Positions 28,901 to 37,279 are shown, numbered from the stretch's first letter. The stretch is DNA of 64,000 bases from Chryseosolibacter histidinae (GCF_018598225.1 NZ_JAHESF010000031.1:22856-86855), one strand, 5' to 3'. Notes: generated from the letters alone by a model not told the origin. A program made the numbers and translations.

Positions 28901-31900
28901 GATCGATGTGGATGCGTTAAGCCCGATCGTTACCATCAACAGCGTAACAGCCAATACGGCATGTGTGGATGGATCTGCCGATGGATCAGTGAGCATCACC
29001 ATCACCAAAGACCCGCTTGACCTTACAACCGCTGCTCCGAATTACCGGATCACCGGTGTGACCTCTGCGCTGGCTACTCCAGCGACAACACCCGCCCTTT
29101 TCCCAGTGGCCATGCCGACGGCAACCGCCAGGGATCTGTTCAGGGATGCGCAGTTCGGTTTTGGCTTCGATGGTGGTTTCGGTGCAGCCATGTACCAGAT
29201 CTCTGTTGAGGAAGTCAACAGCGGATGTACCATCGACAAGTTTGTGAACATTCCTGACCAGCCAGTGATGCCTACCATTACAGTGGCCGTTACAGATGAT
29301 ACCTTCTGTGCGCCGAAGTCAAACGGTAGTGTGAACATCACAGCAGTAGGCCCGGCCACGGTAAATGATTACCAGTACTCATGGTATAATAATGCAACAT
29401 TGCCCGCACCGATCTATCAGGCTAACGAAGCCGGTGGCGGAAGGGTGTTCGATGCTACAAAAGCAGGTTATGTTGCCGGTGTCATGGGACAGGGCAGAGG
29501 CAATCAGAATTATTATGTAAGGTCTACAAGGCTTGCCGGTCCTGCCGGAACCAAAGGTGTGGGATGTAATTCTCCCGCCATCGGTGTGGTAGTTCAGGAT
29601 AAGCACGTAGCGCCTGTTCCGGTGCTCACGTCCAGCCCGAACACGTCATGTGATCCGTTGATCGGTGAAGGCAGCATTTCCATTGAAACTACTACTGTAT
29701 CGCCTCAGGCTGCAGTTCAGAATTCATTGTATACTTACAGCATCATGCCCGCTGTAGTGGCACCGCTTACCAACAGAAATGGTTCGCTGTTCAAGCATTA
29801 CACCGCGCTTACGCACAATGGTGGTGCGGCTTATACCGTAACAACGGAAAATCAGGAGAATGCCTGTCGTACCGACAATGCCATCTCGGTGCTGGATGCT
29901 AAGTACGCGCTTGCCATTACAGCCCACACTGTCAATGATAAACTGGTATGTAACCTCGATGGCGATATCGCGGCGACGGAAATTACCATCGACAGAACCC
30001 TGACCTCACAGGCAGCGGAGGTGTTCAATGCGTCATCCGCTACGACGATCAATGCAGGTTTTGCATTCAGATGGTTCAAAGGCACACCCGGAACATTTAC
30101 ATCCGGAGCGCCTTTGCAAGACGGAGCCGGTGTACCCGCACTCATTACCGGGACGTCGTTGAACGTTGGTACCGGTGGGGGTAACTATCCCGATGCTCCT
30201 GCTACCGGTGGTGCAGGCACGTACTATGTAGTAGGCCGCCGTATCTCAGCAGCGGGCATCTTCGGTGCAAACTGTGAGACCACGCCTTTAAGGGTAGAGA
30301 TCCTTGACAAGAGCGCCGACCCGGTGATCACGCTGACGCCGTTCAGCAACACGTCATGTGACCCGGCGTTGTTTGAAGGAGAGATCGATGTCGATATTAC
30401 AGATGCCTCGCCGGTGACACCTCCTCCGGGTGGATTTACCTTCGGCTACGCATGGACTGCCTCGGCTGGTGTTACGCCTCCCGGTCCGACCGCGGGTAAT
30501 GATGGTACTGACAATCATTTCAACGGTCTTGAAGAAGGTACTTATGATCTTACAGCAACCAACGCCCAGACAGGCTGCGTTTCTGTAGCACATACCACCA
30601 TCATTAAGAATGCCACGCCGATCTTTACGCAGGTTATCGATGTTGATCCACAGTTGTTCTGCTATAACAGCGGAAGCATCGAAGTGAAGAGTGTGGGCTA
30701 TGAAGACAGGGCTGGCTTGCCACAGAATGCTCCGCTGGTTGATTTTGAATTCACATGGACCAGGAATGCGGCAACGGTAGGAAACACAGCTCCGTTATTG
30801 GATTCCGCCAACTATGGTGGTATCAGCGCGGATGCCAATTACTTTGTGGTGGCCAAGCGCATTGCCAACGGCCCGGGCAAGGATTGCTCATCAGCGCCGA
30901 TAAGACTTGAGATCAAAGATGAGAGCAAGAACCCGAACGTGGTGCTCACGCCGCTCAGCAACACCTCATGTCATGCAACCGCATTTGAAGGTCAGATCAC
31001 GGTGAAGGTTACGGATAGCTCGCCGTTCCCGACTACCGTTCCTCCTACAACGGTATTCAGCTACACGTATGCATGGACCAGCGCAACGCCTCCGCCGGCG
31101 ATGCCCAATGTATTCAACGGAAACGACAATGTGTTCACGAACCTTAAGGATAATAATTACCAGCTGCTCGTTACCAATAACGAAACAGGCTGTGTGCATA
31201 CAGAGAGCACGGACATCCTCAAGAACACAACACCGATCTTCGTTCAGAATGTGGACATCGATCCGCAGTTGTTCTGCTATAACAGCGGTAGCCTTGAAGT
31301 GAAAGGTGTAACCTTCCAGGACAGGGCGGGAGCGTTGCAAAATGCTCCGCTGGCAGATTTCAATTTTGCATGGACCAGGAGTGCTGTGGCAGTAGGAAAC
31401 ACAGCTGCGTTATTGGATTCCGCCAACTATGGTGGTATCAGCGCAGACGCCAACTACTTTGTGGTGGCCAAACGTATGGCAAACGGCCCCGGCAGGGATT
31501 GTGAATCTGCACCGCTGCAGCTTGAGATCAAGGACGAGAGCATAAACCCGAACGTGGTGCTCACGCCGCTCAGCAACACCTCATGTCACGCGACCGCATT
31601 TGAAGGTCAGATCACGGTGAAGGTTACAGATGCCTCGCCGTTCCCGACCACCGTTCCCGCTACAACAGTGTTCAGCTACACGTATGCATGGACCAGCGCA
31701 ACGCCTCCGCCGGCGATGCCGAATGTGTTCGACGGAAACGACAATGTGTTCACGAACCTCAGGGATAACAATTACCAGCTGCTCGTTACCAATAACGAAA
31801 CAGGCTGTGTGCATACAGAGAGTACTGACATCCTTAAGAACACAACACCGATCTTCGTTCAGAATGTGGACATCGATCCGCAGCTGTTCTGCTATAACAG

Positions 31901-34900
31901 CGGTAGCCTTGAAGTGAAAGGTGTAACCTTCCAGGACAGGGCGGGAGCGCTGCAAAATGCTCCGCTGGCAGATTTCAATTTTGCATGGACCAGGAGTGCT
32001 GTGGCAGTAGGAAACACAGCTGCGTTATTGGATTCCGCCAACTATGGTGGGATCAGCGCAGACGCCAACTACTTTGTGGTGGCCAAACGTATGGCAAACG
32101 GCCCTGGCAGGGATTGTGAATCAGCACCGTTGAAGCTTGAGATCAAAGACGAAAGCAAAAAACCGAACGTGCTGCTCACGCCTTTCAGCAACACCTCGTG
32201 TCACGCGACAGCATTTGAAGGTGAGATCAAGGTGAAGGTTACAGATGCCTCGCCGTTCCCGACCACCGTTCCGGCTACAACCGTGTTCAGCTACACGTAT
32301 GCATGGACCAGCGCGACGCCTCCGCCAGCGATGCCCAATGTATTCGACGGAAACGACAATGTGTTCACGAACCTCAAGGATAACAATTATCAATTGGCGG
32401 TTACCAATAATGAGACGGGTTGCGTGTTTACAGCAAATACCACCATCATCAAGAACGCCACGCCGATCTTTACACAGGTTACCGATGCCGACGCGCAACT
32501 GGTTTGCTATAACAGTGGAAGCCTTGAAGTGAAGAGTGTGAGCTATGAAGACAGGGCAGGGGCGATGCAGAATGCTCCGCTGGCTGACTTCAGTTTTGCA
32601 TGGACCAGGAATGGCGCCACCGTAGGAAATGCAGCTGCATTATTGGATTCTACGAACTATAGTGGTATCAGTGCGGACGCCAACTACTTTGTTGTGGCCA
32701 AACGTATCGCCAACGGCCCTGGCCGGGATTGCGAATCAGCACCTTTGCGACTTGAGATCAAAGACGAGAGCAAAAACCCGAACATCGTGCTGACACCGTT
32801 CAGCAATACCTCGTGCGCTCTTATGACATTTGAAGGAGAGATCGACGTGGACGTGACGGATGCTTCGTCGTTCCCGACCACCGTTCCTGCTACGACAGTA
32901 TTTACTTATGCCTACAACTGGACAGGAAGCGTGATGACGCCTACGGGTGGAGGTCCTGCCTATAACGGTGTAAACAACCATTTTAATGGCCTGAGGCATG
33001 GTATTTACAAGCTTGAAGTGACCAACAATCAGACAGGCTGTATCAGCAATGCACAAACAGAAGTGGTAGAAAATACAACACCGATCTTCGTTCAGGATGT
33101 AGACCCTGATGCGCAGCTGTTCTGCGTGGCCAGCGGAAGCCTGGAAGTGAAACAGATCAGGTTTGTTGACCGCGCGGGTGCTCCCCAGACCATCAACACG
33201 CCTGTAGGTTTGGGAGACTTTACCTTTACCTGGTTCAGGGGTGGAACTTTAGGTGGCAACCAGGTGCTCACCGGTGCGTCCAGGTTACTTGATTCAACAA
33301 ATTATGCTACCGTGGGCGCCGACCCTGACTACTATGTTGTGGCCAGACGTAACGCCAACGGCCCGGGCCTCAACTGTGCCTCCGCACCTTTCAGGGTGGA
33401 AATTCCGGATGGAAGAAAATACCCGGTGGTGACGTTGACCACAACCCCGAACACGGTTTGTGATAACAATTACCTTGGAAGCTTGGAAGTTGATATTGTG
33501 GACCAATCCACAGTGCCTGGCAGCCCTGTTGGTACCCCTTATGACTACGACTTTGCATGGACTTCAACTCCTGCGGCAGCATCGGCTACGCTGGGCGTCG
33601 GACCTTTCAGCGGCGTGAACAATATGTTCAACAACCTGCAGCACGCTACTTATAATTTAGTGGCGACCAACAGAGACAGCAAATGTGCATCTGTAATGGT
33701 TCAGGCTGTGATCCAGCAGATCCTGCCCACGGTTGAGATCAAAGCTGTTAACAAGCTCGATCAGACAGATTGTGCACCTGTGAATGGAAGCATCACGATC
33801 AACGCCGCCAGCGCTACGCATATGAGCTTGCCTGGTATCTACACGTTCGCGTGGAGCGATGCAGGTGGTTTGATCACGCCTCAACCGGTGGCGCCGAATA
33901 ACCACATCCTCAATGGCAGGGCAGCAGGCACCTATTCTATACAAGGTACCAAGTCTGGTGGCCCCGGCTCAGGCTGTATAACACCGCCTTTCCCGGTAGT
34001 GATCGAAGACAAGACCGTAAAACCGGCCATCAACCTGAGCTCTATCGCGAACTTTGCCTGCGTGGCGCCTTTCAACGGCAGCATCTCTGCTACCGTAACA
34101 GAAGGTCTCACCACCGGCACAGCAGGTTATACTTATGAATGGTTCTCCGGCACAACCACCGGCGGAGCTCCTCTTGGCGGACCCAGCACAACCCTCACGG
34201 GCCTCAACGCACGCCTGCAGGGAGACTATGCCGTGCGTGTAGTAGACATCAACTCACCTAACAGCGGATGTGATAACGTTGCTACGCTGCCGATCCTCTT
34301 TAACCCTACGGACCTCTTTAGCAATATTGAGGCAACGGCGCAGACCTTGTGTGCTCCTTCGCAGAACGGACAACTCGAGGTGCAGCTGATCAAGGAAACC
34401 GTAGACGGTGCAACCACCGACTTCGATGTGAAGAACAATGCTGCTCACAAAGCAAGGTTCTCCTTCCAGTGGTTTGACGAAACTCAGGCTCCGCTTACCG
34501 GTGTGGTGAATGGCTCGGCCGGCGGAAACGTGTTGCCGAACCGGGAAGCTGGCGAGTACTTCGTTCAGATCACCAACAACGTGGGCTGTACATCACTCTT
34601 CAGCCGTTCAGTAGTGGAAGACAAAAACTCTTATCCTACGATCAGCCTGGATAACTTTGTCAATCCGAAGCTTTGTGTGTTGCCGGAAACTCCGGGTGAG
34701 CTCATTGTCTTTGCAGACGGCACGCAAGACCTGACCAACTATACTTTTGAATGGTTCGAAGGTCCGGATGAAACAGGAACGCCTGTGACGGTCGCTTTCC
34801 CGAATACACTTGACAACATCTTCTATAATGATCCGCAGGAGTATACGGTAAGGGTAACGAACAATCTTACCCATTGCCCGAGCATTGCAACCTACAAGTT

Positions 34901-36233
34901 TGCTACGGATACGCTCGACATCAGGGTGGTTGCTTCTGCTGTGCCGCTGTCGAACTGCTTGACTAACAATGGAAGACTGTTTGCCGCGCCGCTTGAGGGA
35001 AGCACCAGCCTGTACGCCTACGAGTGGTACGCCGGCGCAACCGTGAGCGGACCGATCCAGTTCACTACCAACGATGTTACCAATGCCCCGATGGGTGTTT
35101 ATACAGTGATCGCCAGAGACCTGAACCACAACTTCTGTGTGTCGGTGCCGGAAACTACGGAGGTCACGGACGGACGGATCTATCCTCCGGTGGTGATCGA
35201 GCAGAAAAACCCGCTTACGTACTGTGACCCGGCGCGTCCTAACGGTGTGGCCAGGGCTACCGTGAACGGCACGATCGTCGGTTACTCATTCGATTGGTTC
35301 CTTGGCGCCACCGCAGCGGGAGGTACACCATTCTATAACGGAGCCGAAGTTGACGGACTGCGCGCTGTGACCTACACCGCACAGGCTACAGACGTGGTGA
35401 CAGGTTGCGTGGGAGAGAAGAGCATCCTGATCGAAAATGTGCCTGTAAAAGTGCCTTCGCCGTCAGTGGTGATACTGTCTCACCTTACGCGATGCGTGCC
35501 TCCTCCGGATGGAGCATTGCAGGCGAACGTGAACGGAAATACGGTTGATTACACCATCCAGTGGTACAACGGTTCGTCGCTGAAAGCCGTGCCCGATGCC
35601 AATGGCGAATTCTACCGCGATCTCGACCAGGGGCCTTACACGACAACCGCTACGGATATTGTTTCGGGCTGCGTGTCGGCTCCTGTGATCACCCAGGTGT
35701 TGCCGCTGATGAAGAACCCGGAATTTGATATCACCACCGTTCCTACGCATTGCGAAGCCAATATTGGTGAAGCTAAGTTCGAGCTGCTGAACGATGTGCA
35801 GATCAAGTCGGTGGAGTGGGATATCAACGGTGTTATGCAAAACACGCAGATCGCCACCGCGCTTCCGAAAGGATCGTTCACCCTGACCCTGACCACGTCG
35901 CAGGATTGTAAGATCACGAAAGACTTCGAGATCCTGCCAGAGATCCTCGTGTTCAACGGTATCTCGCAAAACGGTGACGGTCAGAATGATTTCTTCGAGA
36001 TATCCTGTATCGGTGACTTCCCGAACAACTCGGTGAAGATCTTCAACCGTGCCGGAACACTGGTGTACCAGTCGAAGGGATACAACAACGCCGACATTGT
36101 GTTCAGCGGAACCTCCAACGAAGGCCTGAGCCTCATGGGCAGAGAGCTTCCTGAAGGAACATACTTCTATATCATTGATAAAGGAAATGGTTCGAAACCG
36201 AAAACTGGTTATCTTGAGCTTTTAAGAAAATAG
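19974..36233 (+). CDS. Giant SprB-like T9SS type B surface adhesin (copy 1, 5419 residues)
   Basis: One uninterrupted frame of 5419 residues. Order: signal peptide MKKVLLLALFLGSYTFTLAQ; a calcium-type motif NCANGVDDDNDGFIDCFDGD (about 24-45); a seven-motif FG-GAP propeller (about 85-505, e.g. DMDRDGTPDVVTA, DVDADGATEICVI); a CARDB-like domain (about 573-690, NFTVSFTIKNTGDLVL). Some 4600 residues of Ig-like/SprB-type repeats follow, most with a Cys near the start (TNC) and near the end (GC) that could pair. The C-terminal type B sorting domain is at about 5326-5419 (FNGISQNGDGQND to KTGYLELLRK). SprB of Flavobacterium johnsoniae is a comparable mobile cell-surface adhesin moved by the gliding machinery; the analogy is by architecture and by the sprF-like gene 7 nt downstream. 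ATG 19965 is an alternative start adding three residues. Confidence 0.95.
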   Translation: MKKVLLLALFLGSYTFTLAQATESNCANGVDDDNDGFIDCFDGDCANNNVCDGTYTGNDKLCQLPKPPGSDFAMLLKNTSTDWVSTTHGRFVIGDMDRDGTPDVVTAHYGYDKVFVLDGKTLAVKFSGDTRYDNPERYDITIGNINNDNCAEIYVAEQNDGDFYISKFDCKAVRQWTKKVKGRPYTMALADLNQDGKSELYYRNEIMDAETGTILVQGTGDWNEVDAGSVAVDILPDNACTRCDGLELVAGGVIYGVNVGNGTANNGSVSIEKKFNDLPGLGGIKYFPKGIDFSNDNNFVNSMTSVADYDLDGNLDVLMSGASSNSPQSSVTAFYWNVSKNTFKTYKPKQSDGNGWKYGMGRINIADIDGNGQMNAAFVSGSRLFVLDENLNVLKIKSKAGVDSADWIIEIEEQSSGFTSTTVFDFNNDGASEIVYRDEDYLYIFNGKTGKPSPPITCISQTTNDYPVVADVDADGATEICVICRADGQTTSNAGVIRTYKSSLEPWVSARKVWNQHAYFNVNVNDDLTIPKIQQKHHLVFSENVCTPGKNRALNSFLNQSAILDSKGCKTMASADVSFIANPQLMNVTAPTCPNQNFTVSFTIKNTGDLVLNGNLPITFYSGDPRVAGAVKLNTVQIPLANFAVGATLQQNNITVNGTGKTFTLYAVLNDAGTSIPIALPNTNFTECNYINNVVSAQVNPATFPLTTAVTDHIQCGGAPTAANGSAQAYKLEGGSQVTVGYTFYWFNGGTVGDTTTAVYKGAVRSPLTNGTYSVVAYHKAFRCGSAPAVVNVGVSNRNISATINIDHAYTNCNAPDGKLTVTPDGGLPVSNFTYEWYEGTGTGTGTKLSVTNVLTGAKGLTYSVVVTEIASGCKTLESETVPDQTAQFTVSANATLANCNPLNSGSASANVGGVTAGYEFRWYNGNTVKTSPDFTGITYSSLTAGNYTVVAKNLATGCISGPFIQPVGSVAGVTTSITSFTPQTACVGKNGTAIAAVTGGAATFKWYKGSNTLAVNEVLPAPGANLTGAAAGTYTVLATNNATGCQDTEEVTIVDNIVYPAATPTPTPQTNCFPANGQVTTTATNGPHIFYWFDGNVGTPDTTAAAGQVDFKGQTYTGRAAGFYTVVAVNKTTKCPSPAVPVQVVNNTAAITATPTPVHNTSCLLASPNGGASATASGAPSGSYKFRWFTGGDTTSFIVQNNTLTNRAPGTYTVKAISLVTGCFGTQVVTVNNISAKPVLSLNKTDNTVCTASAGYTGSVTASFSSNPNSLPAHTYTYAWTKNGSGIGGTTASQTGLNGATYAVTVTNQTLNCTSDPASIAVVDVPALPVLVTSSTGSTNCIPGAGGSKINGSAQLTSIDGTGIASVTGYTFQWHTGTGTGSPISVATNPTANSSKLDKVQGGTTNNFTVLVTKTSTGCSNTATVLVADASVKPVLTLKNTPNSICDATIAGTSKDGTVSRDTYTYAGTYTGTQTLIYNWYDGTTTGAPHTPATTNHPTASITQLAAGFYSGTVTIDELGCTSALATTEVKDVVALPVIVTQPTPSTNCTTGTGLENGAAEVTKLNGANVTAATPGFTYAWFTGAGTGTPSTKPTANQIKLDKIQGGATNNYTVEVTQLSNGCKNTATVLVTDGSVKPVLTLTNTPNSICDATIAGTPKNGTVSRNTYTYTGAYAGTQTLVYNWYDGTTTAMAHTPATTNHPTASINQLPAAFYSATVTINELGCTSALATTEVKDVVSLPVIVTKATPSTNCTVGTGLENGAAEVTKLNGANVTAATPGFTYAWFTGSGTGTPSPKPTANQIKLNLIQGGATNNYTVEVTQLSNGCKNTATVLVTDGSVKPTLTLKNTSNSICDATIAGTPKNGTVTQNTYNYTGAYTGAMTLTYNWYDGTTTAVAHTPATTVPPTIGITQLGAGFYSATVTINELGCTSALATREVKDAVALPVIETLATPSTNCTMGAAFENGAAAVTKLNGVNVTGPTTAGFTYKWFDGTGTAVASTKPTAGQSKLNLIQGGPTNNYTVEVTRLSNGCKNTATVLVTDASVKPVLTLKNTPNSICDAAIAGTSKNGTVSQDTYSYTGGYTGTMTLTYNWYDGTTTAVAHAPATTTPPTTGIVNLAAGFYSGTVTINQLGCTSALVTTEVQDVVALPVIETLATPSTNCTMGAAFENGAAEVTKLNGANVTAATPGFTYAWFTGIGTGTPNPKPTANQIKLDKIQGGATNNYTVEVTRLSNGCKNTATVLVTDGSVKPTLTLKMTPNTICDPMVAGVPGNIENGTASVDQLAYAGAYTGTKTYNYNWYDGQTTAVPHAAAVTATNITSLDAKFYSATATITELGCTSDLASVEVKDNLKLPTLSLSMTASTNCAGGTDNGTATVAVTNTAGGETYSYDWRKGPLVTSPAVPATTPGITGQEGNENYTVLVTINQTGCKDSGTILIQDNSKKPVIGPLAKTDNTHCTTPNGTAFVDETTNPITYHGTALASYTGFNLVWTGGPMAATVGPVDQYNNLPAGTYTLQVTAVTNPSNGNNDQCVSDPRTVTLVDNLVYPVVNTSILAQQTTCSGTPNGQVEATTTSTGTITFDWYAGLGVGAVGTELPEVALVDGRTTPVLASGDYTVLAINSGTQCKTTKSVFVPDNITLPVIATLTEAGAVTFCSAPNGQLTATPVGLTSTANGDFTIFYLNQNTSDPVTVKTHADHTQFTTTAGFSQFNLKPGFYSSMVRDEITKCESQVATVRINDMTVAATITIDAVKAATFCANTDGNIDVTITGPMGATYDVFWHKGGPTNTGPFDYITGTTQPKPVFGGGAVPAPVSAAPPGLVDPPDMWDLRDGAYSIEVIDQTTGCGAFRTEFVPFQNAPVINIVKRNSTVCDPLAGNGEIELQVDPSAVAGPKQYSYLLWTGSSGTATMPQVAGENCNDGVDNDGDGDVDTDDSKCKISYQGNPDYDLTFAGLNPGGYTIEIIDHSACSVFTTALIDVDALSPIVTINSVTANTACVDGSADGSVSITITKDPLDLTTAAPNYRITGVTSALATPATTPALFPVAMPTATARDLFRDAQFGFGFDGGFGAAMYQISVEEVNSGCTIDKFVNIPDQPVMPTITVAVTDDTFCAPKSNGSVNITAVGPATVNDYQYSWYNNATLPAPIYQANEAGGGRVFDATKAGYVAGVMGQGRGNQNYYVRSTRLAGPAGTKGVGCNSPAIGVVVQDKHVAPVPVLTSSPNTSCDPLIGEGSISIETTTVSPQAAVQNSLYTYSIMPAVVAPLTNRNGSLFKHYTALTHNGGAAYTVTTENQENACRTDNAISVLDAKYALAITAHTVNDKLVCNLDGDIAATEITIDRTLTSQAAEVFNASSATTINAGFAFRWFKGTPGTFTSGAPLQDGAGVPALITGTSLNVGTGGGNYPDAPATGGAGTYYVVGRRISAAGIFGANCETTPLRVEILDKSADPVITLTPFSNTSCDPALFEGEIDVDITDASPVTPPPGGFTFGYAWTASAGVTPPGPTAGNDGTDNHFNGLEEGTYDLTATNAQTGCVSVAHTTIIKNATPIFTQVIDVDPQLFCYNSGSIEVKSVGYEDRAGLPQNAPLVDFEFTWTRNAATVGNTAPLLDSANYGGISADANYFVVAKRIANGPGKDCSSAPIRLEIKDESKNPNVVLTPLSNTSCHATAFEGQITVKVTDSSPFPTTVPPTTVFSYTYAWTSATPPPAMPNVFNGNDNVFTNLKDNNYQLLVTNNETGCVHTESTDILKNTTPIFVQNVDIDPQLFCYNSGSLEVKGVTFQDRAGALQNAPLADFNFAWTRSAVAVGNTAALLDSANYGGISADANYFVVAKRMANGPGRDCESAPLQLEIKDESINPNVVLTPLSNTSCHATAFEGQITVKVTDASPFPTTVPATTVFSYTYAWTSATPPPAMPNVFDGNDNVFTNLRDNNYQLLVTNNETGCVHTESTDILKNTTPIFVQNVDIDPQLFCYNSGSLEVKGVTFQDRAGALQNAPLADFNFAWTRSAVAVGNTAALLDSANYGGISADANYFVVAKRMANGPGRDCESAPLKLEIKDESKKPNVLLTPFSNTSCHATAFEGEIKVKVTDASPFPTTVPATTVFSYTYAWTSATPPPAMPNVFDGNDNVFTNLKDNNYQLAVTNNETGCVFTANTTIIKNATPIFTQVTDADAQLVCYNSGSLEVKSVSYEDRAGAMQNAPLADFSFAWTRNGATVGNAAALLDSTNYSGISADANYFVVAKRIANGPGRDCESAPLRLEIKDESKNPNIVLTPFSNTSCALMTFEGEIDVDVTDASSFPTTVPATTVFTYAYNWTGSVMTPTGGGPAYNGVNNHFNGLRHGIYKLEVTNNQTGCISNAQTEVVENTTPIFVQDVDPDAQLFCVASGSLEVKQIRFVDRAGAPQTINTPVGLGDFTFTWFRGGTLGGNQVLTGASRLLDSTNYATVGADPDYYVVARRNANGPGLNCASAPFRVEIPDGRKYPVVTLTTTPNTVCDNNYLGSLEVDIVDQSTVPGSPVGTPYDYDFAWTSTPAAASATLGVGPFSGVNNMFNNLQHATYNLVATNRDSKCASVMVQAVIQQILPTVEIKAVNKLDQTDCAPVNGSITINAASATHMSLPGIYTFAWSDAGGLITPQPVAPNNHILNGRAAGTYSIQGTKSGGPGSGCITPPFPVVIEDKTVKPAINLSSIANFACVAPFNGSISATVTEGLTTGTAGYTYEWFSGTTTGGAPLGGPSTTLTGLNARLQGDYAVRVVDINSPNSGCDNVATLPILFNPTDLFSNIEATAQTLCAPSQNGQLEVQLIKETVDGATTDFDVKNNAAHKARFSFQWFDETQAPLTGVVNGSAGGNVLPNREAGEYFVQITNNVGCTSLFSRSVVEDKNSYPTISLDNFVNPKLCVLPETPGELIVFADGTQDLTNYTFEWFEGPDETGTPVTVAFPNTLDNIFYNDPQEYTVRVTNNLTHCPSIATYKFATDTLDIRVVASAVPLSNCLTNNGRLFAAPLEGSTSLYAYEWYAGATVSGPIQFTTNDVTNAPMGVYTVIARDLNHNFCVSVPETTEVTDGRIYPPVVIEQKNPLTYCDPARPNGVARATVNGTIVGYSFDWFLGATAAGGTPFYNGAEVDGLRAVTYTAQATDVVTGCVGEKSILIENVPVKVPSPSVVILSHLTRCVPPPDGALQANVNGNTVDYTIQWYNGSSLKAVPDANGEFYRDLDQGPYTTTATDIVSGCVSAPVITQVLPLMKNPEFDITTVPTHCEANIGEAKFELLNDVQIKSVEWDINGVMQNTQIATALPKGSFTLTLTTSQDCKITKDFEILPEILVFNGISQNGDGQNDFFEISCIGDFPNNSVKIFNRAGTLVYQSKGYNNADIVFSGTSNEGLSLMGRELPEGTYFYIIDKGNGSKPKTGYLELLRK
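24273..26723 (+). repeat. Four tandem 204/205-codon repeats inside giant adhesin 1
   Basis: The phrase encoding KPVLTLKNTPNSICDATIAG or close variants recurs at 24273, 24885, 25497, 26112 and 26724, spacing 612, 612, 615 and 612 bp. Each unit (residues about 1434-2250 in total) holds two Ig-like domains, one beginning NSICDATIAG and one beginning STNC..G. The unit starting at 26724 is more divergent. Confidence 0.92.
30357..33458 (+). repeat. Second tandem repeat family of about 615 bp inside giant adhesin 1
   Basis: Cys codons of the CHATAFEG-type phrase fall at 30357, 30969, 31584, 32199 and 32814 (spacings 612, 615, 615, 615), with a longer last unit to 33458. Each unit encodes two Ig-like domains (one with PTTVPATTVFSYTYAW, one with NSGSLEVKGVTFQDRAG). 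Two adjacent units are almost identical: 31221-31506 and 31836-32121 differ at four positions out of 286. Confidence 0.92.
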
Positions 36234-36240
36234 GGGAAAT

Positions 36241-37185
36241 ATGATGCGGTTACGGACCGGGATAATTATTATAGGAATGATCGTTTTGCTGCCCCTCGGC
36301 CTGAGGGCGCAGCAAAGCATCGTTTACTCTCAGTATCTGTTCAACGGCCTGCTGATCAATCCTGCGTATGCAGGCAGCCACGTTCAGTTCAGCGGCACAC
36401 TGACTTACCGGAACCAGTGGGTGAACTTTCCCGGTGCGCCGGAGACCACCACGCTGGGCATCCATAACTCTTTCCGAAAGGGCAGGGTAGGTGCCGGACT
36501 CCTGGTGACGAGCGATCGCATCGGAAGCTACAGCAACAACGGTCTGTTCGGGAATTATGCTTACGCCATCAGGGTGCCAGGAGGAGGCGTTTTCTCCATG
36601 GGAGTCTCTGCGGGATTCAACAATTTCAAGGCTGACTTCGAAGAGCTGACCCTGAAACAGGGACAGGATCCGATCTTTAACGTGTTCATGAATGAGTTCA
36701 AGCCAAACTTCGGCGGTGGACTTTTCTATTACGACAAGAAGGTGTTTGCCGGATTCTCTGTGCCGACCATCCTGACCCATGCAAAATTGTTCAGCGGAAA
36801 CCTGGAGCAATTAAGAACGCCCCGGTTCTATTATCTGAACGTGGGTGTAAAGATGCCGCTGGATCCACGCACAGAAAGGGTAATGCTTCAGCCCTCCGTC
36901 CTCGTACGCGCGCAGGAAGGAACCCCCTTGAGCGTGGACTTCAACCTCAACGTGGTCTTCGATCAGCTGATCAGCATCGGTACGTCTTACCGCTCCGGTG
37001 ATGGCGCCATCCTGTTGCTGAACTACAAGCTCAGCGAAAAATTCTATGTGGGATATTCGTACGACTGGACTACGTCCGACATCCGCCGTTTTTCGAAAGG
37101 ATCACACGAGATCATGCTCAATTTCCGCACCCGCATCAGAAAACTGCACGGGAACATAGAGTGTCCTAACGTTTATAGCCATTAA
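36241..37185 (+). CDS. sprF: PorP/SprF-family outer-membrane protein (partner of giant adhesin 1)
   Basis: A 314-residue protein with a signal peptide ending LGLRAQQ and the PorP/SprF hallmarks: YSQYLFNGLLINPAYAGSH at the mature N-terminus, LTYRNQWVNFPGAPETTTLGIH, barrel strands throughout, and GYSYDWTTSDIRRFSKGSHEIMLNF near the end. SprF in Flavobacterium johnsoniae is an outer-membrane protein needed to secrete the giant adhesin SprB, whose gene lies just upstream. Here the start codon lies 7 nt after the giant's stop, with AGGGGA overlapping that stop as a possible ribosome site, so the two are co-transcribed and probably coupled. Two ATGs in a row (36241, 36244) make the exact start uncertain by one residue. 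Confidence 0.93.
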   Translation: MMRLRTGIIIIGMIVLLPLGLRAQQSIVYSQYLFNGLLINPAYAGSHVQFSGTLTYRNQWVNFPGAPETTTLGIHNSFRKGRVGAGLLVTSDRIGSYSNNGLFGNYAYAIRVPGGGVFSMGVSAGFNNFKADFEELTLKQGQDPIFNVFMNEFKPNFGGGLFYYDKKVFAGFSVPTILTHAKLFSGNLEQLRTPRFYYLNVGVKMPLDPRTERVMLQPSVLVRAQEGTPLSVDFNLNVVFDQLISIGTSYRSGDGAILLLNYKLSEKFYVGYSYDWTTSDIRRFSKGSHEIMLNFRTRIRKLHGNIECPNVYSH

Positions 37186-37190
37186 GAATA

Positions 37191-37279
37191 ATTGGCAGTT
37201 GACAACGGGGCAATTGACAATGGCTTACGCTTTGTCAATTGCCCTGATGGCTTCCATCAGGATTTGTCAATTGTCAACT
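37191..37279. repeat. CAATTGA-type heptamer inverted repeats after sprF copy 1
   Basis: 37208-37220 and 37232-37244 are perfectly complementary over 13 bp. 37197-37205 and 37271-37279 form an outer 9-bp pair. A third hairpin, CCTGATGG/CCATCAGG with a 3-nt loop, lies at 37243-37261. Units follow a 7-bp rhythm (CAGTTGA, CAATTGA, TGTCAAT, TGTCAAC). It starts 5 nt after the sprF stop. Confidence 0.78.

Noticed and set aside
24273..33458. CRISPR-like or mobile direct repeats
   Set aside because: The repeats are 612-615 bp, in frame and encode paired Ig-like domains; there are no spacers and no cas genes.
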